Assembly: GCA_002964805.2 (NCBI GenBank)
Contig: PUDQ02000014.1
Location: 124,001-188,000, forward strand
Source: Trametes villosa
Lineage: Eukaryota > Basidiomycota > Agaricomycetes > Polyporales > Polyporaceae
Direction: 5' to 3'
Length of the DNA: 64,000 nt
The notes under the pieces are model-generated. The model had not been told where the DNA came from. It saw only the letters and a program-made list of their open reading frames with translations, and searched no databases. A program made the position numbers and the translations under genes. This document shows, piece after piece, positions 43,505-55,866 of the stretch. Within the stretch, counting starts at the first letter, position 1; each line of letters begins with the position of its first letter.

Positions 43505-44302
43505 ACGCATGTGGGGTTTGGACCGCTCTTTATACTACGACACGACACCCTTCTTCATAGCGTCGAGGCACCATTTGGATGCAGAGCTGCTTGCGTGATT
43601 CGTTCATCGGAGCTTGTACCCTAGACTGCCGACGGATGGCTGACAATAAGGACGTACGACGGGCTACCGTTTCGCCAAGGCACAGCTCCCTCAAAGCGAC
43701 CCAAACACTTGCACGACGCTGGAACGATGAATGTGCGGTCTCCTCTTGAAGATGGGAAACAGAATCTCGTATCACCTGTCAGAAGGAACATGAGGGGTTT
43801 GTGTCGATCTCAAGGAAAGGCAATCTTGCTTGCAGGAGGAAGACAAGCAATCATAAAGAGAGGTAGCCGAAGCAACTAAGACAATCCGAGTTCACAGCCA
43901 TTCACACCAGGTGACAATGAGATTCAAAGCGAGGATGGATTGGGACAGATGCATGGTACAGAGCTGAGCATGCGTCTACAGTACTAATACAATGCGGATG
44001 GGCGTAAACTAGGTCGTATAAGGCAGTAGTCTAGCTCGTCGGAAGAACGGTGCGAATATAGCTGTCAGGCAGTCGTCGTGGATCGCGGTCATTAGAGGAG
44101 TAGCGGAGTCGGGTGGGGGTCGATGTCGATCAGTAGGGGTTCCGGTATGAGAGGCACGGGGAGGGGGGAATGTTCGGAAAGGGGGAAGGGGGAATGGGTC
44201 TGCAGTCTGGGGAAGGCATCGCTCGCCGACTGCGTCGAGGGCCCTTTTCGCCGTATCGTGTGTCTCGTCATGTCTTGTCGTCGTCGTCAAAGTCGCAGCA
44301 GC
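43505..44302. other. Intergenic, no gene seen
   Basis: About 800 bp between the convergent DUF6533 and MFS genes; only short frames. Confidence 0.5.
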
Positions 44303-46219
44303 TTACGCGGCCGACGACTTCTCCGACTTCTCCGACGCCTCGAGGTCCTGCTTCGGCGCGGCGACGGGCGCGCGCGTCGTCGCGGCGGCGTACGGGCTGC
44401 GCGCGCGGATGCGCTCGCCGTAGCGGATGAGGATGAACGGGAGCGGGATCATGACGGTCGTGATGAGCGCGCAGAGCGTGCCCGCCCACTGGTAGCCGAG
44501 GTTCACGAACATCTGCTGCGAGAAGAGCGGGAAGGACGCGGCGAGCATGTTCCGGATGAAGCCCTGCGCGGAGATCGCGGACGCGGCGTGCTCGCCGTAC
44601 CCGTCCGCGAGGTAGTTCTGGACGGCGTCGAAGATCATGTCTGGGAGGAAAAGGGCAAGGTCAGTGGCATGAAGTGGATGGAAGGGGGAGGGAGGGAGGA
44701 CGTACAGATGGACCAGACGAGGGGCGCGAGCGCGATGCAGGGCACGATCCAGTGCACGGACGCGAACTGGGTCCACGAGAACCAGAAGAGGGAGATCGGG
44801 AGGACGACGGCGCCGAAGCACGACCAGTAGAGACGCGCCTCGGGGACCGCGACGCCGCCGTTCTTGCGCTGCGCCTCGTCGTAGAGCTTCGCCTGGTGGA
44901 AGCACGAGGCGAGACCGAGGAAGGTACCGACGATGCAGCTGATGTACGGCAGCCCGGCGACGCCCTCGCGGAAGCCGTGGTTGTTCTGGAACGTGAGGCC
45001 GATCTGCGAGTGTTTCGTGTGAGACGGTGCTCATGGGTGTGAAGGTGGCGCAATGGGGTACTTACGACAGTGAAGAACAGGAAGACCATGGCCCAGGCGA
45101 ACGCGAGCCAGAGGGAGAAGAAGAAGACGACGGGCTCGCGGACCATGAGGACGGCGGCACGGGTGGTCGACTTCTTGAGCAGCTCCTTGAGCGAGGTCGC
45201 CTCGAGCTCAGAGCGGGCCTTGTAGCGCTGGTCGCCAGTCTCCTTGCGGAGTCTGCGGGCGCGCTTGGCGAGGATGGACGAGCCGCGGGTCTCGCGGAGG
45301 AGCAGGATCTCGAGCAGACACATCGTGCCGTTGCAGATCAGCTGGATCCTGTAAACCCAAAACCAGTCAGGATCGTCACAAAGGAGGCGGAAGTGCGGGA
45401 GAACTCACCATTCAATCCAGCGCCAGCCGATGTTCTGGTCGATGAAGCCGCAGTAGAGGGGCGCCGCGACCGTGCCGAGGACGGCGACGAAGGAGAACAT
45501 GGCGATGGGAAGGCCACGCTTCTCGGTCGTCCAGATGTCGGCGAGCGTGCCGGGGATGATCGTCGTCCCGGCGGCACCGAAGCATCCGGAGAGAAGACGG
45601 CAGACGATGATCGTGCCGATGTTCTTCGCGAGCGCGAGGGGGATGAACCAGATGGTGAACATGACGTAGCAGCCGAGGTAGATGGGGTTGCGGCCGAGGA
45701 ACTCGGAGAGCGGGCCGAGGAACATGGGGACGACGGCGAAGGACGCTGCATGACGTGTTAGGAAGAGGGCGGGAGAAAGTCGGGGGAAGGCGACGTACCG
45801 TTGAAGACGAACATGCCAACCTGGCCGGCTTCACGGCTGACGCCGAGTTCGGCGACCATCTTGGCTACACCGGCGGAATACGAAGCGGTCGAAAGGCCGA
45901 TGAACAGACACATGAAGCAAAGGAGCCAGGTCGTCATCCACTTGCGCCTGTCGGACCACTGAGGGCGGCGTCAGCGTCGCGAGAAACGCGCAGAGGCAGG
46001 AAAAAACGCACGTTCATGGGGTTTTCCGGGTCGTTGGGCTCGAACTCGACCAGGATGACATCCCCGGCCGTCATCTTCATCTTGGAGTCGGCACTCACGT
46101 TGGTCGAGTGCTCATGATGGTCGACGTCGGCCACTGTCGCAGAGTCAACGAGGGAGCGCGCAAATCAGGCTGGGGGGCGACTCACAAGGGTGGTCCTGCT
46201 TCTTGCTGAAGAGGCCCAT
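44303..46219 (-). CDS. MFS transporter, DHA1 (polyamine/drug:H+ antiporter) type
   Basis: A multi-exon gene; the product is a 12-helix plasma-membrane or vacuolar exporter of the major facilitator superfamily. The first exon MGLFSKKQDHP splices into a cytosolic stretch with VEFEPNDPENPMNWSDRRKW, the ‘NDPENP-NW’ entry typical of this fungal subfamily. Then come GPLSEFLGRNP (loop after helix 2), RLLSGCFGAAGTTIIPGTLADIW (helix 4/5 motif) and EKRG. A long charged central loop with KSTTRA separates the two halves. The tail is cytosolic, Ala/Ser/Glu-rich, ending EASEKSEKSSAA. The reverse-strand frames here are shadows of its GC-rich exons. Nearest characterised relatives are yeast Tpo polyamine exporters (family inference); the substrate is not predictable. 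Confidence 0.9.
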
Positions 46220-48431
46220 TGTCGGGAGTTCTGAGGCAGTAGCCTGGGAGGTTGTCGTGAGGGTGTTCGTGTGGTGGGTTTCACTCGGTGAAGAGTGAGG
46301 AAAGGAGGGAGGTCGGACGCTGGCTTAAGTACGGCTGGCGGGAGAATCTCGCCCGAAGGTCGACGAGGAGGGGAGAGCCGAGCTGAGGTCCAGCTTGGCC
46401 GATTTTTCTGCCGCACGAGGAGACCGTTCATGCGGGTTGGCTGAGGAAGGCGGCGGGGACGCCCGGAGCTTCGGTAGGCGCTCGTCGGGGGGGCACCGAC
46501 CATCGGCGCGCAAAAGAGCGCGCGCGTGCGGGCGATCGTCCGCCCAATCCAGCGAGCAGCGGCCGCATCTCGAGCAAAAACGACCGGCCGCCTAGATCTG
46601 GGGTGCGCCCTGGTCGCTGGTCAGCAAGCACGGTGTTGCGGGCATGATCGTCCGATATGGCGCGGCGGCCTTCCAGGCGGTTGCGTCTCTGCGCGAAGAG
46701 AAGCGCTGCCCACGCTGAGCGCGGGGCATGGGGCCCACGGGGAGGCCCTCGGGTAGCGTATGGCGAGCTGTTCCCCCAGGCCTCCCCAGGCTGGAAGTGC
46801 GGAGAGCAGCGCACCAGGCCCGGCGGGCTTCTCGCCTTCGCCTTCGCCCCCGCCTGGGCCGGGGGCCGCATGGGCGCGGCGGCGGACGTTCGGGGGTGCC
46901 GAGGCCCATGTGCACGCTGCTCGGCAACGGCTTCTGCGCACGGCCGGGGGCGGAACGGCATTCCCGAGCGAGTTGGTTGAGCCGCGGACGTCGGCCAGCC
47001 CAGGAACGGGGGCGCGGGGCCCCCGCCGAGTCCCCGCCGAGTCCCCCGCCGCCCCTCGGGGCATCCCGCACCCTTCCCGCGGGTCACGTGTGGGGCGCAC
47101 GGGGCTCTTCCCACGCGCCCCACGACCCCGCCCTTCGCGAAGAACGCGGTGCGGGGTACGCTGTGGTTCGAACCGGGGAAGTATGGGGAAGGCCAGTGGT
47201 ACCTAGTGGGCGTCGGCCTCGTCGTGTGCGCGTCGTGTGCACGAGTAGCGTTGTATGGTGGGCGGAGTCCGCGGTTGTCGAGGGCTGCCTAGGACGCGTC
47301 GAGGACCGGTCGGTCGTCGCGACCGCGCCGTAGCAGTCGCGTGGAACTAGAGGTTGAGCGAGGCATCCTTCTCCGACCCCAGCGCGGTAGAGAGCAAGCA
47401 GGAGAGCGCAGTAGGAAGAAAGCAGGCGAGCGCAGTGGTAGGAAAGCAAGAGAGACCAGCGGGGCGCGTCGCGACGGACGCGCGATAGGCAGCGGTGGGG
47501 GCGAGGGCAAGAAAAAGGCGACAGGACGGGCCGCCACGAACGTTATATACCAACCGTCTACGGAGAAAATGCGGGGACATGGGCCTGGGGAAATTGAGAT
47601 TCCGCTGTCGCGTCCCAGCTGACCGCCAGTGGCCCTGACAGTGCCTGACGGCATGCTCGCGCAGCGCCAGATCGACGACGTCTCCAGGAACGCCTGCGAA
47701 TCTCGCGCCAAACCGCTTGGCATGCCATTCCACCCACCATCCTGCCTCACCGCTGAAGTCGTTGGGCCACGGTAGGGAGGTACAGAGGGCAGCAGGGAGA
47801 TGAAGAGCACAGAGAACCCCGCGTGCGGGGAGTCTGGGGAGTCGGGACGCGGATCATGGCCATCTGGGGGAACGGTCATGCGCCGCCTAACGTCCCCTGC
47901 CATGGCCGCCTCAACAAATTAACATCCCGTCGGGCCAGCCACCCGAGTGCGTCCCGCGCGACGCACCTCACCCACGCCGCTAACAAACTCAAAAGGAAAG
48001 GTTTACAGAGATATATACGACTATACGACCGCATACGATCGCTGATTGTGGCGTGGCCAAGGCGGATTCGAGCCTGGCCGGTGTCCCAGACTCCCATTCT
48101 GTCAATTCAACCTTGTATGTGGGCTGGAACTGAGCAGTAGATGCCTGATTCCTGCCCACGATGTCGCGCAAGTGCGTGCGCGATGACGGGAGCTATGATT
48201 ATCCGACATTAAGAGGATACCCTTGACGTGCTCAGTGCCCGCTGCCCTGCACCGCAGACCCGCTGCTCAATGATACCTTCCTCGTTCACTTCAACAGGTT
48301 CATCTACCAGTTAAACAGCCACGGTCGTAGAAGGAGCCCACGAAGAGCCTAGCGCACGGTAGCGCGCCCGGCGTCCGCTCGGTTAAACGCAAGCGCCGTT
48401 TAATTCATTCCGGCGTGCGGCGTCCCCAACT
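46220..48431. other. Intergenic 2.2 kb, GC-rich, no supported gene
   Basis: Upstream of the MFS gene. Frames up to 231 codons open simultaneously on several phases at 46400-47330 because of high GC content; none has a domain. A purine-rich imperfect repeat (GAGCGCAGTAGGAA / GAGCGCAGTGGTAGGAA) lies around 47390-47455. Confidence 0.5.
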
Positions 48432-49607
48432 CTATACACGCGTCAAGCGCCAGCCGTGGACCGTCGCCCGGACCTCCTCCTCGCCCGGGTCCTCCGGGAA
48501 CATCGGCTGCACGTTCCCACTAGGTGAGTGTTCCTGCCCGCTATCGAGATATACGACCACATGCACGTACGGGGTATTTTCGCGTGAGGATCTCTTCGCA
48601 GTGCCATCCGCGTTCGCGCGCTTTCGTGAAGAAGCCCATGTCGCGGTCGGCGAGATGCGGGCGGTGGTGGGTGTAGAAGACGAGGAGGCAGGGTGGGGGC
48701 CGCGATGCGTCTCCGGAAGCCCGCCGTTTAGATAGCGCGAGGTCGCAGGACTTGAGCATTGCTTCGTGCTGTAGGAGCCAGGTGTTATGCATGACCCGTA
48801 TTACGACTATGTGCACGCACCTGCGAGTGGTTGAAGATGAGGTCCGAGAGGATGATGAGGTCAAAGCCCCTTTCATCCGCTACTATTCCTCCGGGCAAAA
48901 GAGACAGTAGAGGTTCGACAGGGTGTCCCCAAATGTATCCCTTCATCAAGACACGACGATGAGCTCGAAACCTGCAAACGAGTGAACCAAGGTGGGCTGA
49001 CCTCGACATGCACATTCGCCCTGACAGATTCTGGGACGTTCACGCGTATATTATGCGCCATGTTGTCCACGAGCGCGGCATCGGGGTAGTCCGTCAAAAC
49101 GACCTGCCCGAGAAGCAGCAAAATATGAGTACGGCTCCCCTGGGGGTACGCGCATATAGTCTACCGTCTTTGCGCCATTTTTCGCGGCTACGATGCCAGG
49201 GAGGGCGCCGCCGGCGCCGAGCTCCAGGACTGAGCCACCTTGGTACAGTTCCCGGTGTTCGTCCAGGTACGAGGCAAATGCTCGGGCAGCATTCCACCTA
49301 TCGGTCTAAGTCAGCCCTTCGTTTCACGAATTTGCGTCGCACGTTCGCATGTTTCTGCTTACAGGTGATGCGCCCAAAGAGGGTGCGAGCCGACGAGGCG
49401 TATGTCGATAGACGTCCAATCGTCGTGATCGGTTGTTCGTTCCCGAGTGTATGTGGTCACGGTGGGCTCCGGTGAAGGAGGACGCGGTGGTTCCTATAGT
49501 AGTGCAAGAAAAATGAGCAGTCCGAACAATTTTAGCGAAGGATACCAGGGCTTTACCGTGAAGACGGAATCGAGGTTCAAACCTCCCTCTCCCTCAGAAT
49601 CCGACAT
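48432..49607 (-). CDS. EFM7: EFM7-type protein N-terminal/lysine methyltransferase
   Basis: A SAM-dependent seven-strand methyltransferase of the Nnt1/Efm7 group. In yeast this enzyme modifies the N-terminus and the adjacent lysine of translation elongation factor eEF1A. The first exon MSDSEGEGGLNLDSVFT (49607-49557) splices to EPPRPPSPEPTVTTYTR. Next come LVGSHPLWAHHLWNAARAFASYLDEH (group signature), SAM motif I VLELGAGGALPG, motif II VVLTDYPDAALVDN, and motif IV FDLIILSDLIFNHSQ. C-terminal parts (VFYTHHRPHLADRDMGFF, EILTRKYPG) follow, ending at TAG 48432-48434. The motif pattern and the start (Pro-rich EPPRPPSP after the first intron) match basidiomycete orthologues as I remember them. Confidence 0.88.
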
Positions 49608-51658
49608 TTTCCTGTTAGAAAGCACATCGATCGCGCATCAGCCTGGCGAAGTACGGGGCAGAAGATACGCATACCCTGCAGGTATATGTGTGTTGATACA
49701 ACGCTGCCCAGCTAAATTGTGCACAACCTCTCGTCTGGAGGCGCTCTTGGGACGATCTCAGCGATCCCGAGAATATCGGGCTCGATCTTGGAGGCACGAA
49801 AGATAGTTGTGAAAACTGTGGCGCGTCACAAACGCGCGGCGCGAAGTGTCACAGCGCGTGGTGGCGTCGAGAGAGAGAGAGAGAGAGAACTTCTTTGGTC
49901 GCCGGGGATTATACACGCGCGCTCGGCCCCCAGCCAACGCGATCTGTGCCTTCAACCCGATCGGACCGCGAGCCCGGCTTAGAGAGTCGAACTCGTCGGC
50001 TACACCCAGTTAGATGCACGTAATTACCCGCTCAGTGTTGCGAAGAAGGCAATGTATAATATGTATCCCATCGCTGATCCTATTGGCCCGTGTACTCCGT
50101 TCATCTGGTGCGCAAGACGTTCGCATGAGCACGAGAGTATTTGAACAGGCTAGAGTGGCACCGCCATTGCGCAGCGGCAAAGTCATGGTGGTGGCTTGCG
50201 CAGGAAAGCGTCAGCGAGGGTGTTGTGCATCAGCGAGCCCAGTCACTATGTCCGGTACCAGTTCCCCACGCCACGGGGGTTCCAATAGCAGGCACAGCTG
50301 CTGCGGCTAGTGTAGACGGACGAGCTCGAGCTTTCCCACCGGCACCCGTCTAGATTGACAAGAGGTGTGTGCGGGGTGAGAGCGCCATTGGGCGCGCCGC
50401 AAGCTCCATGAGCAGGGGGGCCTTCTATTCCGTAAGGTCGGCCATGCCGGCCGCATAGTCCCCAAGCAGAGACAGTACTAGTGCTATGTCTTCAACGCGG
50501 GCTTGGATCCAGGTGACGCGTGACGGCGCATGGAACTAAGGAACAGTGCGCGAAACACACTAGTACTATTAGTATGAGCGAACAACCGCGGTGCAGTGAT
50601 GTAGCAGAGTATCGGTGTTGTCCCGTACTGGCTATCCGCGCTCCGAGGGAACAGAAGCGGCAGCGCAAGTTTCGCGGTATATCCCTTATTGTAAGTGTAC
50701 GTACTCGCCCCGGGGTGGCCACACATCGTAGACATGCAACAGTATCGGAGCAACCGATCAACTGGTCACCTATGTGGACAACCCTAGCATAGGGTCTGCA
50801 CCGGGGTCTCGCCTGGCGCCGGACTCGCCTATGAGTGAGCGCATGGCAGGCGACGGTGCACGATGTGTGTTATAACACGAGAAGGTAGCGAGGAGGTACC
50901 GAACCTGAGTGTAGGACTCTAAAAGGCCGCGGCCGTAGCGCTGCGCAAGTATACCGACGAGGCATTACGGGGCAACGATGCGGAGTGGGGGTACCGTGGG
51001 CCGAGCGTCATCCAGAAGACTAGCATCCCATCCAGCCTCTTCCGGCCGTCGTACGTGTCCCGGCCTCCGACAGCATAAGCATGTGGGGGGCTACAGGCGA
51101 TATCTGTATCGTGACACCGGGGATGGGATGGGAGAGGGAGGGAATGTGGCTTTGCGGCGGCCTGTCGCGCGACGGCGAGTGCACAGAGCACGGAGACTGC
51201 GCGATGGCAGGCATCTGCTCGACGGCAGGCATCCGCACGACGGCGGGCATCTGCACGACGGCAGGTATCCTTCGGAAGTCGATGCGCGTTCGGGTGGATC
51301 GCACCCATCCGGCGTACTCGTGGTGGTCGAAGTACTGCTGGGCGCCTCGCGGTGCCCGAATGACCAGAACGCGTACGGCGACTGTTGTGGCAGCAGTGTG
51401 CTAGATTCTACCGCCGACAACAAGCGTAGGCCATAACTCCGCGCGAAACTACTGCGTCAAACTTCAGAGCGAAGTCACTGTCTGGTGTTGCGGAGGTTTC
51501 TTGAACTCAGTACTCAGCAGTACCGCCGGTGGGCGCCACCATGATCATTGCGATCGTATGTAGATCTGACAACGATTCGCGCTTAGGTCTTGTGTACAAC
51601 TACCAGGAACGACGGAGTTATACACGTCCGAAGATCGCGCATATACGCCCTTCGCGCG
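49608..51658. other. Intergenic 2 kb with simple repeats
   Basis: No gene recognised between the divergent EFM7 and snurportin genes. It contains a (GA)10 tract at 49869-49888 and an 18-bp minisatellite at 51201-51272. Confidence 0.5.
51201..51272. repeat. 18-bp minisatellite, four units
   Basis: Units at 51201, 51219, 51237 and 51255, with consensus near ACGACGGCAGGCATCTGC and one to four changes per unit. The repeat keeps frame (18 = 6 codons), but no gene is evident across it. Confidence 0.85.
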
Positions 51659-53202
51659 ATGACCCAAGAAAGGAAAGCCGCGTTCAAAGCGCCCCCCTCA
51701 GCCGTGAGGGGCGCGACCGCGTCGCAAGACGTGCGCAGAGCTCGAGTACGTGAACTGCACTCCAACTGCATGCTTGAAGCACAGTCACTGAAGCACATCT
51801 AGGCGCTAGAAGAACAGAAGCGGGTGCGCAGGATTTATCCTCTCGTTTGCTCGTCTTTGTCTTCATAGTTGACTTGATTGTCCATAGAGAAGAGCTGAAC
51901 GGATCGACTCCAGCAGACAGCTCGATTTCTTCGCGGACCTCACCTTGGGCCCGTCTGATGATGAGGGCGACGAGGGCGACGACGCCCTAGTCCGCGAAGG
52001 CATCAGCCAGTTCGCCTCCCTCCTACCACCCACCGTCCCAGCCACGACCTCCTCGACGTCCGCCACACCTCTTCCCGCCCCTCCCAGCGCGCCCGCGCAG
52101 CCCACACCCGAGTCGCCAGACGTCAGCATGCACACGCAAGCCCCAAAGAAGAAGAAGCGCAAAGGCAAGGGGCGCGCGGCCCCCCTGAAGAAGAACGCAA
52201 AGGCGAGCAAGTGGGCGGACAAGTGCATGTACGCGGAGCTCCTGGAGATGCGCGACGGGTTCGACGCCGTGGGCGATCTGCGCGATGGTATCCCGGACGA
52301 CATCGAGAGCGGGTGGGTCGCGGTCGCGCCTGTTCCCGTAGGGAAGCGCTGCCTCGCCGTGACGCACCAGACGTCTGGCATCGCCGGTGTCGGTACGTCC
52401 TCTCCAAGCGCATACACTCATACGAGCGAGAGACTGACGGGTCTGTGACAGTGCCAAACACGACGCTGCGCTCACGCGTGCTCGGGAAACCGCTGATCAA
52501 GCCCTTCCCGTCCGTGCTCCCGCCGCAGACCGTGCTCGACTGCATCCTCGACGAGCGCTGGCGCGAGAACGGCATCCTCCACATCCTCGACGTCGTCACC
52601 TGGAAGGGCCAGGACCTCGGCGACTGCGAGACGCCGTTCCGCTTCTGGTGGCGCGACACGCGCCTCTCCGAGCTCACGTCCTTCCCGCCCCCGCCCAACG
52701 CCGCGCCGCCCGGGCAGCAGTACCAGTTCCCGCACCCCACGACGTTTGCGCCTGTCCCGTACCATACGGACACGACGCTGCCGTACCTATTGTCGACGCT
52801 CATCCCGCTCACGCGTACGGTGCGGAGGATACCGGTGACTGTGCCTGTGCTCGCGGACGCGGAGAGCACGATGGATCTGGACGGTGCGTCGCTGGTGCAG
52901 CTGCAGACGGCGCAGGTGGAGGTGCAGTCCGACGGGCTGCTGCTGTACGTGGCACAGGCGACGTATGAGCCGGGGACGAGTCCGCTGAGCAGCTGGGTGC
53001 CGCTACGTGCGTACCAAACGCATGAGGAGCGGATCCAGCAGGAGACGGTGGGGGGAGGCGCGAATGTTGTGGAGAGCCCGCTTGATGTATTCGAAAGGTA
53101 AGCCCAGCCACATTCACCGTATACCGAGGCTCATGGCGTTGGTGCAGGTTGGTCAGGCGGAGGGTCGCTAGCGGTGCACCAGAAGTAGAGATGGCTCCTT
53201 GA
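51659..53202 (+). CDS. Snurportin-1, snRNP nuclear import adaptor
   Basis: Exons 51659-51745, 51803-51823 (21 bp), 51888-52392, 52452-53097 and 53148-53202 give 437 residues. Snurportin binds the trimethylguanosine cap of U snRNAs and links snRNPs to importin-beta. The N-terminus is basic (MTQERKAAFK...RRAR, ALEEQKR, RAERIDSSRQLDFFADL), like the importin-beta-binding region. An acidic/Pro-rich linker with a KKKKRKGKGR patch precedes the cap-binding domain. That domain starts at about MRDGFD...GWVAVAPVPVGKRCLAVTHQ and continues through LPPQTVLDCILDERW and LHILDVVTWKGQDLGDCETPFRFWWRDTRLSEL, its most characteristic stretch. It is longer than animal snurportin (~360) because of the linker. All phases agree. 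Confidence 0.88.
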
Positions 53203-53387
53203 AGAGGATACCCACCCGAGTTGCAGGCCCACACCCAGGCTGAACTAACCTGCAGGATCCAAACGTGAATGGCTATAAGTTACAGAGTGCATTACCAACT
53301 GTTCGTACGATACCGTCTACTCCCCGCAACCAACCTATGTACACTACGCATCCACATCCAGATATCGAACGCGCATGGCTCTAGCAT

Positions 53388-55121
53388 CTAGTCGTCCGCC
53401 TCCTCCGAGAGCGTGAGTCGCTCGTGACACAACTCCGCCACCAGTGCGCCGTCGATCGGGATGCTGTTGCCCTGGAAGCCCTCGGGGTAGGCTACAGGCG
53501 GGACATCCGGACGAGTGAAGTACCTGCATCGCGGATTAGTATATCGACAGGTCGGCCAATGCAAGGCAAACGTACCGGTCACCCCAGAAGCCGTAGTGCA
53601 CCATGCCGAGAGCACGCGTGGTGTACTCGTAGTCGTGTGCGAAGCCTCCCGGGTAGAAGAACTCCATGACTGTCGAGCGTGGTGTTGGGCGCATCCAGAG
53701 CAGAGCGGTCAAACCGTTTCCGTGTACACCCATCATGATCTACCAGTATCCTGTTAGTCGTGTCCTTATCAGTAGGTCGAGTTGCTCACCGTCGTCCGTG
53801 CCGCAAGACGGAACTGCTCTATCCGCGTGAGCTTGTCCATCTCCACCACATTAACCTCATAGCCATGCTCGTCGCGTAGCCGATAGAGCTCCTTCACGAG
53901 CCGCTCGTGGTCCGCCGTCACGAGCATGCGGCGGTTCCAGCCCTGGCGCGAGATGTACGTGATCACGGGGCGCGTCGGCACGCCCGCGACGCTCATCGCG
54001 CCCGCGTTGTCGTCCGCGGCCGCGAAGCCGACGACGTTGTTGCGGATCGTCGTCCACCAGTTCACGCTACCGGGCAGCGCGAACGGGTTCGCGGCCGTGC
54101 GCTGCGTGCGCAGGTAGTTCTCGCCGAGCATCGCCGCGGAGCGGTCCGCGAGCACGACGCGGTCGAGCACGAACGCGCGCCCGAGCGCGGCGCGCTCCTT
54201 CCAGTCGTCCATGAACTCCGTCGAGATCGAGGGGAAGGAGGCGCGGAGGACCCATTGGTTCATCGCCGCGTAGTCGCGCCAGTTCGCGGCGTCAAGGTGC
54301 GAGAAGATGAACCGACGTGGGGAGGGGAGGGAGGTTTCGCCAGAAGGGGGGATGGTAGGGTCTAGCGAGGAGTATGTGCGCCAGAACCCGAAGAAGAGCT
54401 CAGCGGACCAATGGTAGTAGTGAGTGATACTAGATGAGCGGTCAGCATACATCGACTACAGAGAACAGGCGAACGTACAATTGCTTCGGGTCGTTGGCGA
54501 GCCACTACACGCGATGGTTCATAAGATCCTGGAAGCCTGTGGCGCGAGGAAGTACTCACAGAAACGCCGTCCAACCGCTCTGCCTCTGTCCCAAACAGAC
54601 GGCGCGCTTCCTCAGTGGAGATTATGCGCATTTCCTTGTCGCTCGGTAATCGACGCGCCTCCGCTTCGGGGCCGTTCTCGATGAAGATGGCAGTGGATAT
54701 CATGTATTTGCGATCCGGGACGTCTTGTGGCGAGTCCGAGACGACGTATATGGTACCATTAAGGATGTACAGCCTGTCGAATATCGTCCATCCTGCCGGA
54801 CGTTAGCACGTACGATTCGCGTCGGCGCGGGATACCACCAATAGCAGTATGCTACTTACCTGGTACATGCGCAACGATTTTGGTCTCCGGAACTGGACTG
54901 GATCCCCAGTGGAAGGAAGGGTTCAAGGTCTGCAGCGTGTACTGCGTTTCGAGCGTAAGTGGCTGTACGTCCAGGGCGTCCTCCACGACATGTGGTGTTG
55001 TTCGTATATAGTCTCCCACAGAGCCAGAGTGTCTTGGAAAGGTCGCCGAGAAGTATAGCAGGCCGATGAGGAGGGCACTGAGCATACAGAGCTCACGCGC
55101 TGTCGGGTGGAAAGGCGGCAT
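53388..55121 (-). CDS. GT61/DUF563 family glycosyltransferase
   Basis: A type II membrane protein of the Golgi: a short cytosolic start (MPPFHPTARE) and one hydrophobic segment (LCMLSALLIGLLYFSATF) precede the lumenal catalytic part. The GT61/DUF563 landmarks are HYYHWSAELFFGFWRTY, the long central region with VLDRVVLADRSAAM, TYISRQGWNRRM (basic nucleotide-sugar region), and GVHGNGLTALLWM, the signature near the end. MEFFYPGGFAHDYEY follows, with the stop at 53388. Start ATG in CCACCATG context at 55121. GT61 enzymes transfer xylose, GlcNAc or related sugars; the substrate here is unknown. Several introns (for example near 53525-53575, 54420-54475 and 54795-54860). Central exons checked only for frame. 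Confidence 0.85.
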
Positions 55122-55866
55122 GGTGGCCGTGCACTCAATCAAGGTCTAGGCTGCCCAGTAGTATGCCTATTCTGTGCCAAAGTGATATGTCCAATGCGGT
55201 CAAGACGTCCTCTTAGCTGAAGTAGAGAGCATACACGGCCAAGACAAGGAAGAGTAAACCGGCGCGGGACGAGGGGGGTCGAGGAAGAGCGGTTCGGTGC
55301 GTCCGCGTCTAACTGTTAACGAGGTCGCGGTGACGGGACTCCTTGTGAGAACGCCGGAGACCCCGGCTACTCCCACCTGCAAAGTTATCCGAGTCGCGCC
55401 TCCTTGCACATTAAGGCCAGCCTCTTGGTTCCTCGAAAGCGGATGCAGAGCCTATGAATATAGTAACCTACAGCGCATAATGTAAAGTGTAGTACCGCAA
55501 GTCGGCGGGAGGTATAACATAGCATGCAAGGTGCGTAGACGGTTATTACCACGACCCATGGCGACCATATGCTCCCTGGCGCAGGCCAATAGTAGTGAGT
55601 CGGGTTACGCTGAGCTAATGTAACGCATTCTTGCGTGGATGCAGCCGCGCTACGCCTATCGGCGCGAGCAGCACAGGAAGGAAACATGCGGAAAGACAGC
55701 GTCGGAGCCGCCACAAGGTCGACTGCCACTCCCCGCGCAGGAGGTCAAGGGTGAGCCCGAGAACGATCGCAGGGGTGTGGCAGCCGTTAGCACTCACCGA
55801 TAACGACGTGACCACGCGCAGAGAAAGTGCAGAGCTCTTCGTCTATGTTATACGACAGGCGAGTGG
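55122..55866. other. Intergenic, no gene seen
   Basis: 745 bp between the GT61 start and the end of the zinc-finger gene. Only short frames. Confidence 0.5.

Noticed and set aside
46428..47123. 231-codon minus-strand frame in the GC-rich stretch upstream of the MFS gene
   Set aside because: Several phases are open together; no motif and no supporting splice or promoter signals.
47155..47180. GGTTCGAACC resembling a tRNA T-loop (B box)
   Set aside because: The flanks do not form a T-stem, and no anticodon or acceptor stem can be drawn upstream.
49565..49585. GAGGTTCAAACCTC resembling a tRNA T-arm
   Set aside because: It lies in the coding first exon of EFM7 (Glu-Gly-Gly-Leu-Asn-Leu) and has no other tRNA parts.
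51201..51272. CRISPR-like regular repeat
   Set aside because: Head-to-tail 18-bp units without spacers in a eukaryotic genome: a minisatellite.
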